Shown here one piece after another: positions 1 to 7,857 of a DNA stretch of 48,879 nt. Made by a program: the position numbers and the translations under genes. The DNA comes from an uncultured Lachnospiraceae bacterium (GTDB taxonomy: Bacteria > Bacillota > Clostridia > Lachnospirales > Lachnospiraceae). Below the pieces are notes generated by a model that worked only from the letters and a program-made list of their open reading frames with translations, did not search any database and was not told the origin of the DNA. How positions within the stretch are numbered: position 1 is the stretch's first letter; every line of letters starts with the position of its first letter. The stretch spans positions 1 to 48,879 of the forward strand of contig CAJUMJ010000055.1 in NCBI GenBank assembly GCA_910587095.1, in the 5' to 3' direction.

Positions 1-218
1 CTCCGTTTGTACCCTTAATACTGTTTGTTAGTTTGTATCGTTCGATACTCTTCTGAAAAAATTCGTCAATTTCCTTAGAAATTCACTTTGTCTCTTTGGA
101 ATCTTTTCAGGGTTGCATTACTGTTTATTTGTCAAGGTTCACTGTAGTATCGCTTTGCGAAACTACTGAAGAGTGTTTTGCACTCTCTTGCGTTCTCTAG
201 GTATTTCATCGACGCAAC
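1..218 (-). other. Probable untranslated leader of an rRNA operon lying off the left edge
   Basis: No convincing coding frame is present. The minus strand downstream of the strong promoter at 225-253 reads as an untranslated leader: it carries a hairpin (GAGTGcaaaaCACTC, about 173-186) and the segment ACCTTGACAAATAAACAG near 123-140, which resembles pre-16S leader sequence of Clostridia. The promoter strength, the upstream tRNA and the lack of an ORF suggest that an rRNA operon starts just left of the window. This is inference, since no 16S sequence is in view. Confidence 0.4.
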
Positions 219-224
219 GGATTT

Positions 225-253
225 ATATTACCACGTCCGTTCCTTATCGTCAA
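225..253 (-). promoter_or_regulatory. Strong sigma-A promoter with UP-like element
   Basis: On the minus strand a -35 TTGACG (248-253) is separated by exactly 17 bp from a -10 TAATAT (225-230). The 50 bases upstream are A/T tracts resembling an UP element, the usual design of rRNA promoters. Transcription would run leftward out of the window. Confidence 0.7.
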
Positions 254-302
254 GCCCCTTTTTAAATTTTTTTACATTTTTTTCAAAATCATTTAAATCG
301 GG

Positions 303-333
303 AAAAAAAAGAAATCTTAATCGCTCAAGATTC
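303..333 (-). terminator. Intrinsic terminator after tRNA-Ser
   Basis: On the minus strand AATCTT (327-332) pairs with AAGATT (313-318) and is followed by an eight-base T run (plus-strand A at 303-310). It sits 9 nt past the 3' end of the tRNA, so it ends the short tRNA transcript before the strong promoter at 225-253. Confidence 0.7.
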
Positions 334-341
334 TTTTTTAA

Positions 342-429
342 CGGAGAAAGAGGGATTTGAACCCTCGCGCCGCGTAAGCGACCTACACCCTTAGCAGGGG
401 CGCCTCTTCAGCCTCTTGAGTATTTCTCC
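342..429 (-). tRNA. tRNA-Ser (anticodon GCU)
   Basis: This is an 88-nt class II tRNA. The acceptor stem is GGAGAAA (429-423) paired with TTTCTCC (349-343) and the discriminator base is G. The anticodon loop contains CTGCTAA, giving anticodon GCU for serine AGC/AGU codons. The T arm reads GAGGG-TTCAAAT-CCCTC, and the long variable arm is typical of tRNA-Ser. The 3' CCA is not encoded. It has its own consensus promoter upstream and a terminator downstream. Confidence 0.95.
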
Positions 430-486
430 TCAGTCTGAACTATCCTCTACCAAATATATCGTTCGGCGTCTCCACAACGCATTGTC

Positions 487-515
487 ATTATACATAAGAC
501 AAATTTATTTGTCAA
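487..515 (-). promoter_or_regulatory. Consensus sigma-A promoter of tRNA-Ser
   Basis: The -35 is TTGACA (510-515) and the -10 is TATAAT (487-492), with a 17-bp spacer. Both hexamers match consensus perfectly. The -10 lies about 58 bp upstream of the mature tRNA 5' end, leaving room for a short 5' leader. Confidence 0.85.
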
Positions 516-537
516 TGCTTTTTTATTATAATTTACA

Positions 538-738
538 ATATTCTGTAACAGTTCAGCCTTGCTCATTCATAAGTTGTCGGATTATACATTCTGACAATTG
601 GTTTTGGCTATTACCGACAACTTATTTCATGTTGGGCGTCCGCCCTATAAAATTGAATATACAAAATGCCTTATGTGAGCAAGCTCCCAGCAGCATTTTG
701 TATATTCAATTTTGCATGACTGAACTGTTACAATATTC
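538..738. repeat. MITE-like nested inverted-repeat element at the 3' end of fumB
   Basis: Terminal inverted repeats TGTAACAGTTCAG (544-556) and CTGAACTGTTACA (720-732) enclose a 189-bp element. The six bases ATATTC directly flank both ends (538-543 and 733-738), as a target-site duplication would. Inside are nested palindromes: ATAAGTTGTCGG with CCGACAACTTAT (about 570-625), GGGCG/CGCCC near 636-647, and a 21-bp perfect stem at about 650-670 and 694-714. There is no ORF of its own. The last codons and stop of fumB lie inside it. The mobility claim is inference from structure. Confidence 0.6.
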
Positions 739-1272
739 TTTTATTGCCGTCTCGTACAGGTTCTTTCCCTCTGAATCTATCACCACAATTACAGGAAAAT
801 TCTCAACCTCGAGTTTGCGAATCGCTTCCGTTCCCAAATCCGCATATGCAATAACCTCCGACGCTTTGACAGAGCCTGCCAGAAGTGCTCCCGCACCCCC
901 CACTGCCGCAAAATATACTGCGCCGTTTCTGATAATCGCTTCCTTTACCGCCTCCGAGCGTTTCCCCTTTCCAATCATAGCAACCAAGCCAAGATCAAGA
1001 AGATCCGGTGCATACTTATCCATGCGGCTAGCCGTCGTAGGCCCCGCAGAGCCGATCGGCCTTCCTTCCCTGGCCGGGGAAGGCCCCATATAATAGATGA
1101 CATTACCCTGCATTTCAAAAGGAAGTGGCTCTCCCTTTTTCAGCGCTTCATGCATTCGTTTATGTGCCGCATCGCGCGCTGTATAGATTGTACCGGTGAT
1201 ATAAACATAATCCCCTGCCCGCAGTTTCCCTGCCACATCCCTATCGATTGGCGCTGTTATATGCCGCTCCAT
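706..1272 (-). CDS. fumB: Class I fumarate hydratase, beta subunit
   Basis: This is the C-terminal-domain subunit (188 aa) of an iron-sulfur fumarase/tartrate dehydratase-type hydro-lyase, which interconverts fumarate and malate with the alpha subunit in the cytoplasm. Visible family features are the opening ITAPIDRDVAGKLRAGD, the YYMGPSPAREGRPIGSAGPTT loop (split here as YYMGPSPAREG and RPIGSAGPTT), and a glycine-rich VGGAGALLAG segment. The start has GAAAGGG about 9 nt upstream. It follows the alpha-subunit gene by 62 bp, as an operon. The C-terminal tail CNSSVMQN and the stop codon lie within the inverted-repeat element at 538-738, so the normal end has probably been replaced. Confidence 0.9.
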   Translation of the reverse strand: MERHITAPIDRDVAGKLRAGDYVYITGTIYTARDAAHKRMHEALKKGEPLPFEMQGNVIYYMGPSPAREGRPIGSAGPTTASRMDKYAPDLLDLGLVAMIGKGKRSEAVKEAIIRNGAVYFAAVGGAGALLAGSVKASEVIAYADLGTEAIRKLEVENFPVIVVIDSEGKNLYETAIKEYCNSSVMQN

Positions 1273-1334
1273 GTCTCAAACCCTTTCTTTTCCAATCATA
1301 TATACGTCTCCAAACACACCACGATAATGCCGCT

Positions 1335-2177
1335 TTACAATACCCTCACGACATGCCTGTTCACATGGCAGCAAATATTAACAGCCACGGGAAGTCCTGC
1401 AATATGAGTCGGATATGTTTCTATATTAACAGCCAACGCAGTTGTTGTACCTCCCAATCCTCCCGGTCCGATCCCCGTTTTGTTAATTTTTGAAAGCATC
1501 TCCTCCTCCAGTTCCCTGACATAAGGAATTTCTGAGCGCAGATCAATCGGCCTGGCAAGTGCGTGCTTCGCCATCAAGGCACATTTTTCAAAGGTGCCTC
1601 CAATTCCGACTCCCACTACCATAGGCGGACAGGCGTTCGGCCCCGCATCCTTTACCGCCGTCAGGATGGCATCCTTTACGCCTTCTATACCGTCCGCAGG
1701 CTTTAGCATAAATACTCTGCTCATGTTTTCGCTGCCAAAGCCTTTCGGCGCCACTGTAATTTTTAGCCGGTCCCCCGGAATAATTCCAAAATGAATGACC
1801 GCAGGCGTATTATCCTTTGTATTTTCCCGAAGCAGCGGATCCTTCACCACCGATTTGCGCAAATACCCGTGCATATAACCTTGCCGCACGCCCTCATTGA
1901 CGGCATCCGTCAAATCTCCTCCTGTCACATGAACATCCTGGCCGATTTCCATAAATACCACCGTCATGCCCGTGTCCTGACAGATCGGAATCATATCTCT
2001 TTTCGCAATACAAAGATTATCCTGCAGTTGCTCCAAAATCTGCTTTCCGAGCGGCGACTCTTCCGTACGCACCGCCTCTTTCATCATCTGACTCATATCT
2101 GCCGAGAGGAAATGATTTGCTTCTATACACATTTCTTTAATATTTTCGGTAATTTCTCCCGCCCCTATTGTCCGCAT
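1335..2177 (-). CDS. fumA: Class I fumarate hydratase, alpha subunit
   Basis: This is the 280-aa catalytic-domain subunit that binds the [4Fe-4S] cluster of two-subunit anaerobic fumarases. Candidate cluster cysteines are those in ICQDTG, NACPPMVVG and VNICCHVNRH. The GGLGGTTTALAV segment near the end is also family-typical. I chose ATG 2177, which has GCGGAGG about 5 nt upstream; an in-frame ATG seven codons earlier (2198) has no ribosome site. Spacing to fumB is 62 bp, so the pair is probably cotranscribed. The reaction would serve reductive or oxidative C4-acid metabolism. Confidence 0.92.
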   Translation of the reverse strand: MRTIGAGEITENIKEMCIEANHFLSADMSQMMKEAVRTEESPLGKQILEQLQDNLCIAKRDMIPICQDTGMTVVFMEIGQDVHVTGGDLTDAVNEGVRQGYMHGYLRKSVVKDPLLRENTKDNTPAVIHFGIIPGDRLKITVAPKGFGSENMSRVFMLKPADGIEGVKDAILTAVKDAGPNACPPMVVGVGIGGTFEKCALMAKHALARPIDLRSEIPYVRELEEEMLSKINKTGIGPGGLGGTTTALAVNIETYPTHIAGLPVAVNICCHVNRHVVRVL

Positions 2178-2218
2178 TTTGCCTCCGCTTTCAAGCATCT
2201 ATACATACTAACCGCCCT

Positions 2219-2382
2219 GATTCCGCTTTGCGGAATCTCAAAATCCACGGACGAACAAGTTCGTCCTGGAGAATGCCCGTATTTTGGGCATTCTCCTGTG
2301 TGAGACGGAGTTGCAACGCAACTCCTGGAGTTTCTTGGCGTCCCGTCCTATGGCGGGATGTCTTTAGAAACTCTTCTCACAC
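2219..2382. repeat. Cluster of perfect palindromes between the HIT gene and fumA
   Basis: Consecutive hairpins: GATTCCGC-TTT-GCGGAATC (2219-2237), GGACGAAC-AA-GTTCGTCC (2249-2266), an 11-bp stem with 7-nt loop (2268-2296), GGAGTTGC-AAC-GCAACTCC (2307-2325) and GAGTTTCT/AGAAACTC (2328-2335, 2366-2373) around an inner TCCCG/CGGGA hairpin. GTGTGAGA (2298-2305) pairs with TCTCACAC (2375-2382) and closes the last two into a branched structure. The block starts two bases after the HIT stop codon. There is no ORF. Function is unknown; it could act as a terminator/attenuator array or a REP-like element. Confidence 0.8.
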
Positions 2383-2384
2383 TA

Positions 2385-2795
2385 TTAATCCGTAATTTGC
2401 TTTCGCACTTCTTCCAGCTTTTCAGGTGTTACTTCCTGCGGCTGCCATCCGATCTTCTGTCCGTCCGCACTGTATCTGGGTATCAAGTGCAGATGAAAAT
2501 GAAACACTGTCTGCCCGGCAAGCTCGCCGTTGTTCTGTACCAGATTAAAGCCTTCGCACCCAAGCTTTTCCCTCATCTTTTTCATCATCAGCTTCGCGAG
2601 CTTCATTACTTCACCCGCATTCTCTTCAGGCAATTCATAAAGATCCGCATAATGTTCCTTCGGCAGAATCAGCGCGTGTCCCTTCGTGGCAGGCCCCAAA
2701 TCAAGAATCACACGGTATTTTTCATCTTCGTATATGGTTTTTGAGGGGATCTCTCCGTTGGCTATTTTACAAAAAATACAGTCATGCTCTTTCAT
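2385..2795 (-). CDS. HIT family (histidine triad) nucleotide-binding protein
   Basis: A 136-aa protein of the HINT/HIT hydrolase superfamily, which cleaves nucleoside phosphoramidates or related nucleotide conjugates. The C-terminal triad HFHLHLIPR has its histidines at about residues 99, 101 and 103. An N-terminal CIFCK motif (Cys6 and Cys9) is the usual zinc pair. Length matches the family. Start ATG 2795 has GGAGG (2804-2808) 8 nt upstream; the in-frame ATG at 2810 overlaps that site and is less likely. A GCCG-TTTT-CGGC hairpin (2814-2825) lies just upstream of the Shine-Dalgarno, a pattern repeated elsewhere in the window. Confidence 0.93.
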   Translation of the reverse strand: MKEHDCIFCKIANGEIPSKTIYEDEKYRVILDLGPATKGHALILPKEHYADLYELPEENAGEVMKLAKLMMKKMREKLGCEGFNLVQNNGELAGQTVFHFHLHLIPRYSADGQKIGWQPQEVTPEKLEEVRKQITD

Positions 2796-2843
2796 ATTAC
2801 CATCCTCCATTCTGCCGTTTTCGGCAATGCTTATTTAACAATC

Positions 2844-3842
2844 TCAATCCGTCCCAAACCGCAGTACCAAATCTAATGAGCGGAGCACTTTAAAGTCTCC
2901 CTTCATCTTCATATCTCCAGCCATGAAGGAAGTCTGAAAGCTGGTCCTTCCGGAAACAATATCTGAAAAAGACGCGTGGTCAAGCTGTATCTCTACGTCT
3001 ACACGTCCTTTCTCCCCATAATAACAGTCAAGAGCCGCCCCTCTGATCTCTATCATCAGAGGTGTCTTTTTTTCTTCAATCACCACTTTGAAACCTGCCT
3101 CAAATCCTGGTTGTGGAACAAAATGCTGCTTAATCTCCTCAATAAATTCAGTGGTATCTTCCTTCTCACTGCTTCCCATCATATTGCGAAACAGGCTGGC
3201 AAGCTCCTGGATGTCCGCTTTCTGCCGTTGCACATAAGTATCGTCCGACACATACTGGGAAAGCTGCTCCGACTCCTGCGGCGTAAAATTAACACTCTTT
3301 GTAATGGCAATTTTCTGCTTTACCGCCTGATTGCTTGCCGGAAGGCAGGGCATTTTTTGATTGATCGTCCGATATAGATTTTCCGCGTTTTTCTCAATAA
3401 TACGAATATAATCCCCGTTTTCCTCCAGAAGCGAAGTGTCCGCAATATATCCGCACAAACCGCTGCAAGGAAGACCGCCTAAAATTTCCCAGGCTGTCGC
3501 AAGATTCAACTTCCCCTCCTGCTCCCCATAAGTTGTGGACATCACGATTGGGCACATATATATCCGGCCGATTCTTTCCTTGTCTCCGTAAAGCCAGCAG
3601 GCATCCAAAAACTGTTGCATATATCCGCCGATGCCATACCATTCTATCGTCGTTGCCAGAATAACGCCGTCCGCACTTTTCAATGTCTGAGGTAGCGTTG
3701 GAATACTGTTTTTCTGCTCATATAGCTGAAATACCTCCACTGTCACGCGCAGCTCCTCCAGTACCTCTTTCATCTTTTTTATTACAAACAGCGTAGGGTC
3801 ATCCATAAGACCTCTTCCACCATAATAAATATTGATCTGCAT
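2844..3842 (-). CDS. NADPH-dependent FMN reductase-like protein fused to an SCP2-like domain
   Basis: The N-terminal ~170 residues look like a flavodoxin-fold FMN reductase (opening INIYYGGRG, then ILATTIEWYGIGGYMQQFLD and an STTYGEQEG loop). The last ~110 residues, ending in MKMKGDFKVLRSLD, resemble an SCP2 sterol-carrier lipid-binding domain. A helical spacer of about 60 residues joins them. The combination suggests a flavin-dependent reductase acting on a hydrophobic ligand, but no substrate can be named. Start ATG 3842 has AAGGGAAG upstream; an in-frame ATG at 3872 would overlap the rhomboid gene by 14 bp. It follows that gene closely and may be cotranscribed with it. Confidence 0.7.
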   Translation of the reverse strand: MQINIYYGGRGLMDDPTLFVIKKMKEVLEELRVTVEVFQLYEQKNSIPTLPQTLKSADGVILATTIEWYGIGGYMQQFLDACWLYGDKERIGRIYMCPIVMSTTYGEQEGKLNLATAWEILGGLPCSGLCGYIADTSLLEENGDYIRIIEKNAENLYRTINQKMPCLPASNQAVKQKIAITKSVNFTPQESEQLSQYVSDDTYVQRQKADIQELASLFRNMMGSSEKEDTTEFIEEIKQHFVPQPGFEAGFKVVIEEKKTPLMIEIRGAALDCYYGEKGRVDVEIQLDHASFSDIVSGRTSFQTSFMAGDMKMKGDFKVLRSLDLVLRFGTD

Positions 3843-3858
3843 AAGACTCTTCCCTTTC

Positions 3859-4905
3859 TTACCTGTGATCAAAACGAATCTTTATTCTTTTACATGCCAT
3901 AATCACAGCCGCCGCCAAAAATCCCATTAAAACGCCGCCTACATGTGCCGCGTTATTTACTCCCGCGCTGGTAAAGCCACAATAGAGTGAGAAAGCAATC
4001 GCAAAAGCAACCCTGCCCGCCGTCATAGATGCAATCTTTCCCCTGTGCGCCATGACTAAAAACAGTAAAGCACCCTCTATACCAAAAACCGCTCCGCTGG
4101 CGCCGGCTGAGCTTCCATATGAACGGATGAGCATCTCGTACCCCATGGAAAAAATATTACCGGCAAAACCCGACAGCAAATATACCGCGGTATACGGAAC
4201 ATGTCCCAGCTCACGCTCCACAAGCGCTCCCACATAGTACAAAACTATCATATTGCTAAAAAGGTGTTCCACATCCCAGTGTAAAAACATACTTGTAATC
4301 AGACGGTAACCTCCGTTCTGCCACAACAGCGGTACACTGAACGCACCCTTATTATATAACAAATCTCCCGTCAATGTACATATCAGAAATACAATGACAT
4401 TAACCGCCACCAAAAAGATGCTTACCCAAGGCCAGCATTGCAAGTCTTTTTTCTGCTCCGGTTCCCTGCCTGCATCCCCATTCTCCTGGCTCGCTTTTAT
4501 AAGCCCAAACAAATACTCCTCTAAAAGCCCTTTCCATCCATAAAAATCCGCAGTCTGTGTCTCATGAATGAGCAGTCTCCATGTCTGCGCATCTAAAATC
4601 CAACAAAATTTTTCATGCTCACAGAGCTTTTTCGCCTTTTCCGTATCTACACACAAAACGAGCGTCATCACATGGATTTCCGTCTCGCCCTTAACATGAA
4701 AAAAATCCGCAATCCGGTCCTTCATATGCGCATACTGATCTTCCGAAATGTATAAGCCCTGCCGGTAATCAATCACATAAAGTACATTCAAGCCCTGCAC
4801 TTCCCTGTGACAATAAAAATTAAACTCCGGCAAATTGGACGGTATCTTGCTATAGCCCTGCGCAAAGAATAAATTTTCCAGTCGTTCCAACGTTAAAATA
4901 TCCAT
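3859..4905 (-). CDS. Rhomboid family intramembrane serine protease
   Basis: A 348-aa membrane protein. Residues 1-155 form a soluble N-terminal domain of no recognised family. From about 160 onward come six or so hydrophobic helices with rhomboid hallmarks: the HWDVEHLFSN segment (209-218), catalytic serine in GASGAVFG (Ser270) and catalytic histidine in NNAAHVGG (His321). Rhomboids cleave transmembrane substrates within the bilayer. The family core is about 190 residues, so the N-terminal domain is a substantial addition that may sense or recruit substrate (inference). Substrates cannot be predicted from the neighbourhood. Confidence 0.93.
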   Translation of the reverse strand: MDILTLERLENLFFAQGYSKIPSNLPEFNFYCHREVQGLNVLYVIDYRQGLYISEDQYAHMKDRIADFFHVKGETEIHVMTLVLCVDTEKAKKLCEHEKFCWILDAQTWRLLIHETQTADFYGWKGLLEEYLFGLIKASQENGDAGREPEQKKDLQCWPWVSIFLVAVNVIVFLICTLTGDLLYNKGAFSVPLLWQNGGYRLITSMFLHWDVEHLFSNMIVLYYVGALVERELGHVPYTAVYLLSGFAGNIFSMGYEMLIRSYGSSAGASGAVFGIEGALLFLVMAHRGKIASMTAGRVAFAIAFSLYCGFTSAGVNNAAHVGGVLMGFLAAAVIMACKRIKIRFDHR

Positions 4906-4947
4906 GAGTAGAGAGTAGCATTTTCAGTATAGGATGTCAAACCATTG

Positions 4948-5637
4948 TCAATCCGAAACCGTATTTAAGTGTCCTAGCCGCGCCAGCTCTTCCCGAAGTC
5001 GCTCTATTTCTGCGGCTTGTCTGAAAATAGTTTGATCCATCTCAGACACAGTCTGCTCATACTCTCTGCGATTCTGTTCTATTTTATTTTCGTAGCTCTT
5101 TTTATCCTCCTCGTACTCTCTGCGATCCTGCTCTATTTTCCTCTCATAACTTCTCATGTCCTGATAGTATTCCTCACGGTCACGACACCGTTTGCGAACT
5201 ATTTCTTCCGCACTCAAGCGGAAAATAGTCTCAGATGCTTCTCTCAAATATTCATTTTTGGATGCCAACATTTTCATCTCCTCCCATGTGACAGCCTTAA
5301 ATAACGCCGCCCACTCATGAATGTGATACTGCTTATCTTCATCGGATGCCAAATCAATCCGGGACAAATCTACCACATATAAAGTAAGGCCATCGCTGTA
5401 TTTTATATGATTTTTCACATTAATCAATTTGTAGCAGGCATAAAATTCAGGGTTCTCCTCAAACAACGTGTAATCCAAAAAGCCAACATTTACAACGGGT
5501 CTGACCGCCAGATATTCCTTGTCCTTGACAGCCTCCCCCAAAATAACGGGATTGGTAATCTCCACAGACGTTACCTCCGATTCCGCGAGATGAAGCAAAG
5601 AGCAAATCTTGTTTTCCTTTCTGGAATAAATGACGGG
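4948..5637 (-). pseudogene. Decayed Rpn/PD-(D/E)XK transposase-family nuclease gene
   Basis: The readable frame opens after a stop at 5638-5640 with no Met and encodes LLHLAESEVTSVEITNP, typical of one Rpn-like (recombination-promoting nuclease/putative transposase) subfamily. It then jumps from LGEAVKDKEY straight to LAVRPVVNVGFLDYTLF. From memory of the family, roughly 60 residues with the catalytic D...ExQ core should lie between these points. The C-terminal part (HEWAALFKAVTWEEMK, then a charged coiled coil with EQDRREYEEDKKSYENKIEQ-like repeats) is intact. The N terminus is also missing. A TTG at 5598 could start a 216-aa product, but it would lack the nuclease centre. Best read as a pseudogene. 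Confidence 0.65.
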
Positions 5638-5640
5638 CTA

Positions 5641-6010
5641 TACCCATAGATAGTGCAAAGTCTATCGTTATTTTGCAAGTAACATGATAAAAGAAGTGAA
5701 TGTCAGAATCGAAACAGTCGGCCGCCAAAAAACCGACAGCTCATTATGCCGCTAACAAACCGTAATGGTCTATGCAACAGATATATCATACAAATGCAAC
5801 AAAAAGCAACCGCTTTCTCAAGATTGGTCTGTAGAAAAATTACAGGCGTAATAACGTTAATTTGACGAGGTTACAAAATATTGGCATACAGAAGCAAAAA
5901 AAGCTTACCATATACAAGATATAGTTTGTGCAATTTTTTCATAAAGCAATTCGCATAAGAGCAGATTCCTTATTCAAATATTTTGAAGTCCCTGGTATGC
6001 CAATCCAGGC
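5641..6010. other. Intergenic region with remnants of the Rpn-like gene
   Basis: About 370 bases without a supported gene. The part next to 5640 probably holds decayed N-terminal sequence of the Rpn-like gene, with stops in all minus frames. A small hairpin GTCGG/CCGAC lies near 5717-5737. The rest (5760-6010) is A/T-rich and I see no promoter, RNA or repeat I would defend. Confidence 0.4.
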
Positions 6011-7402
6011 TCACCGATAGCAGTAATTCAAATTTCCAAACCGGATTTCATCTCCGGGCTCAATTTCCACAGTCTCATGGGGCTGCAGACGCAGTCCGTT
6101 CTTATAAGTTCCATTGGTAGAATTCATATCCGTCATCTGAATAGTATCCCCCACTTTCTCAAATCTGGCATGAATTCTGCTGATCGAATCATCCATGAGT
6201 ACACACTCCACACAACCCGCCATTTTCCCCACCGTAAAAGGAAACTTTGTTAGTTTGATATGGTTTTTATTTTTTTTGCCCAGTGCATACAGTTTATGCT
6301 CCGCCAACTTCGTGCTGTCAAAAAAAACGGTATTGCCGCACTCCTCCGTTTTCCCCAAAAAGTCTTCTCCCGTCTCTTTTCGAAACATGACAGGTTGAGG
6401 TTCTGCGTCTTTCTTAATCACCTGCTCTAATGAAACAATTTCCGCGGAAGAAGAAAAAATCTCTTCTTGCGGCAGGAAAGTTTCGCTTTCTTTTTTCGTT
6501 TTTCCTTTTTCTTTCCTTTTTCTTCCTCCACAAGTCCCCACAAGACCTGCCAGAAAGCAAATACCCATCAGAACGGCACATGAGAAAAGAATCATGATTT
6601 CTTCCTCGGACAATTCAAAGGAAACATATACATATCCTATTCCCAAAATACCCAGGACAGACAACAGCATCAGGAAGGGAGAGAAAGCGCTTTTCCTTTT
6701 TGCAGGCGCCTTTTCTCTTTCTTCCCACAAGTCAAAGTTTTCTCCCGGATTTTCAAAAGTCATTATTTTCTCTTCCTGGGAGACAGGTTTCTCAGACATG
6801 AAAGTCATCTCTCCCTCCCGCTCAATTAATAATTTTTCTTCTTTTCCGGCCTCCCGATCGGATTCCTCCGCTTTTCCCATAATCTGCAGCGCGTCCCAAA
6901 TGGAAAATTCGCTGTCCTCCGCCAACTCATAAATCTGATACATGCATTCCGTCAGCCGCTCATCCTGTCCGTCAATATGTTCCAGAAGAAAATCCATAAG
7001 GGCCCCATAGGGTTTGTCCTCCTCGTAGTCAGGGTAATATAATCCGATATATTTTTTCCTGGAAAAATCATAAAAAATAAATTCGGGTAAAAGTACCAGC
7101 CTCGATTCTTCCATAAAATTGTTTCCAAGACTGCAATAGATGGCATAAAGCTGTCCAAACAATTCCCGCACTTGTGTAAAAGTTAACTTTCTGCTCCTGT
7201 AAAGACTTTCCAGAGTCGTACGGGAGCTGATATCGTAATAATAAAATGTCATACCGTTCACGTGTCGCAGAGAACAGCGCAAAACCTCTCCGATCCTGCC
7301 GGAGGTTAGCAGCCTCCCTTGATAGGTTTTGTTTGCGTCTTCCGTACATTGTAAAATCATATAACTGTGTTTATAATCTCTGAAATATTTTACTTCCAGC
7401 AT
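6011..7402 (-). CDS. DUF6382/FHA domain membrane protein of the Tad locus
   Basis: A 463-aa protein. The N-terminal ~170 residues (MLEVKYFRDYKHSYMIL onward) match the DUF6382 type found beside clostridial Tad loci. Two hydrophobic helices follow near residues 245-300. The C terminus is an FHA phosphothreonine-binding domain, with FTVGK, SRIHARF and the MNSTNGTYKNG loop. It is the last gene of the Tad operon and presumably an inner-membrane protein whose FHA domain docks a phosphorylated partner; no Ser/Thr kinase is in view. Start ATG 7402 has GGGGAG 6 nt upstream. The ORF extends further upstream but would then overlap the preceding TadE-like gene. Confidence 0.82.
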   Translation of the reverse strand: MLEVKYFRDYKHSYMILQCTEDANKTYQGRLLTSGRIGEVLRCSLRHVNGMTFYYYDISSRTTLESLYRSRKLTFTQVRELFGQLYAIYCSLGNNFMEESRLVLLPEFIFYDFSRKKYIGLYYPDYEEDKPYGALMDFLLEHIDGQDERLTECMYQIYELAEDSEFSIWDALQIMGKAEESDREAGKEEKLLIEREGEMTFMSEKPVSQEEKIMTFENPGENFDLWEEREKAPAKRKSAFSPFLMLLSVLGILGIGYVYVSFELSEEEIMILFSCAVLMGICFLAGLVGTCGGRKRKEKGKTKKESETFLPQEEIFSSSAEIVSLEQVIKKDAEPQPVMFRKETGEDFLGKTEECGNTVFFDSTKLAEHKLYALGKKNKNHIKLTKFPFTVGKMAGCVECVLMDDSISRIHARFEKVGDTIQMTDMNSTNGTYKNGLRLQPHETVEIEPGDEIRFGNLNYCYR

Positions 7403-7416
7403 TTGTACTCCCCTCT

Positions 7417-7857
7417 CTATTCCGAAATCATGTTTCCAACCCATCTGCATTTGCGAATTACTTTTGTGGGATTGATGATCTGTGCTTTTGCTCTGGTACG
7501 AATTATCCAGCCGGCGCTGCCCTGCATAGTAAAAAGCTGCCGGATTGGCACTTTTACCTGGCATTCTCCCGTCACGCTTGTGGTATGGCCGTTTTTCTCA
7601 ACCTTCCCGACCACCTTTCCCACACCAAAATATTTCTTTCCGAACTGTTCCTGCATATGAGCGGTTATGTAAGGTATTACCTGCCTCTCATCCTTCTGAA
7701 TACTCCCCTTAAAACAAACCGTATAGGCATCCTGAAAAAGGACGCATTTGTCATAGGAATAGAAGGACAGATATATGAGGAGTACAAATACAAACATTGT
7801 CCAGGTGATCAGAAAAGCAGCCTCCACCGTCATATACCCCTTTGCCGTCTTTTTCAT
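7417..7857 (-). CDS. TadE-like pseudopilin (small)
   Basis: A 146-aa protein with a short basic N terminus (MKKTAKGYMTVEAAF), a single long hydrophobic helix with Glu near its start, and a soluble tail. This is the TadE-like prepilin/pseudopilin architecture. Such proteins are usually matured by the Tad peptidase and assist pilus assembly at the membrane. Its ATG overlaps the stop of the upstream peptidase gene in an ATGA junction (7854-7857), indicating translational coupling. The longer open frame upstream (to 8190) is a shadow of the peptidase gene. Low sequence conservation makes the exact Tad subclass uncertain. Confidence 0.8.
   Translation of the reverse strand: MKKTAKGYMTVEAAFLITWTMFVFVLLIYLSFYSYDKCVLFQDAYTVCFKGSIQKDERQVIPYITAHMQEQFGKKYFGVGKVVGKVEKNGHTTSVTGECQVKVPIRQLFTMQGSAGWIIRTRAKAQIINPTKVIRKCRWVGNMISE

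Noticed and set aside
416..1093. Long plus-strand open frame opposite fumB
   Set aside because: It is the antisense shadow of fumB and runs through the tRNA promoter and inverted repeats; no ribosome site and no family resemblance.
2219..2382. CRISPR array or tRNA-like RNA gene
   Set aside because: The palindromes differ from each other, there are no equal spacers, and no T loop or anticodon arm fits a tRNA.
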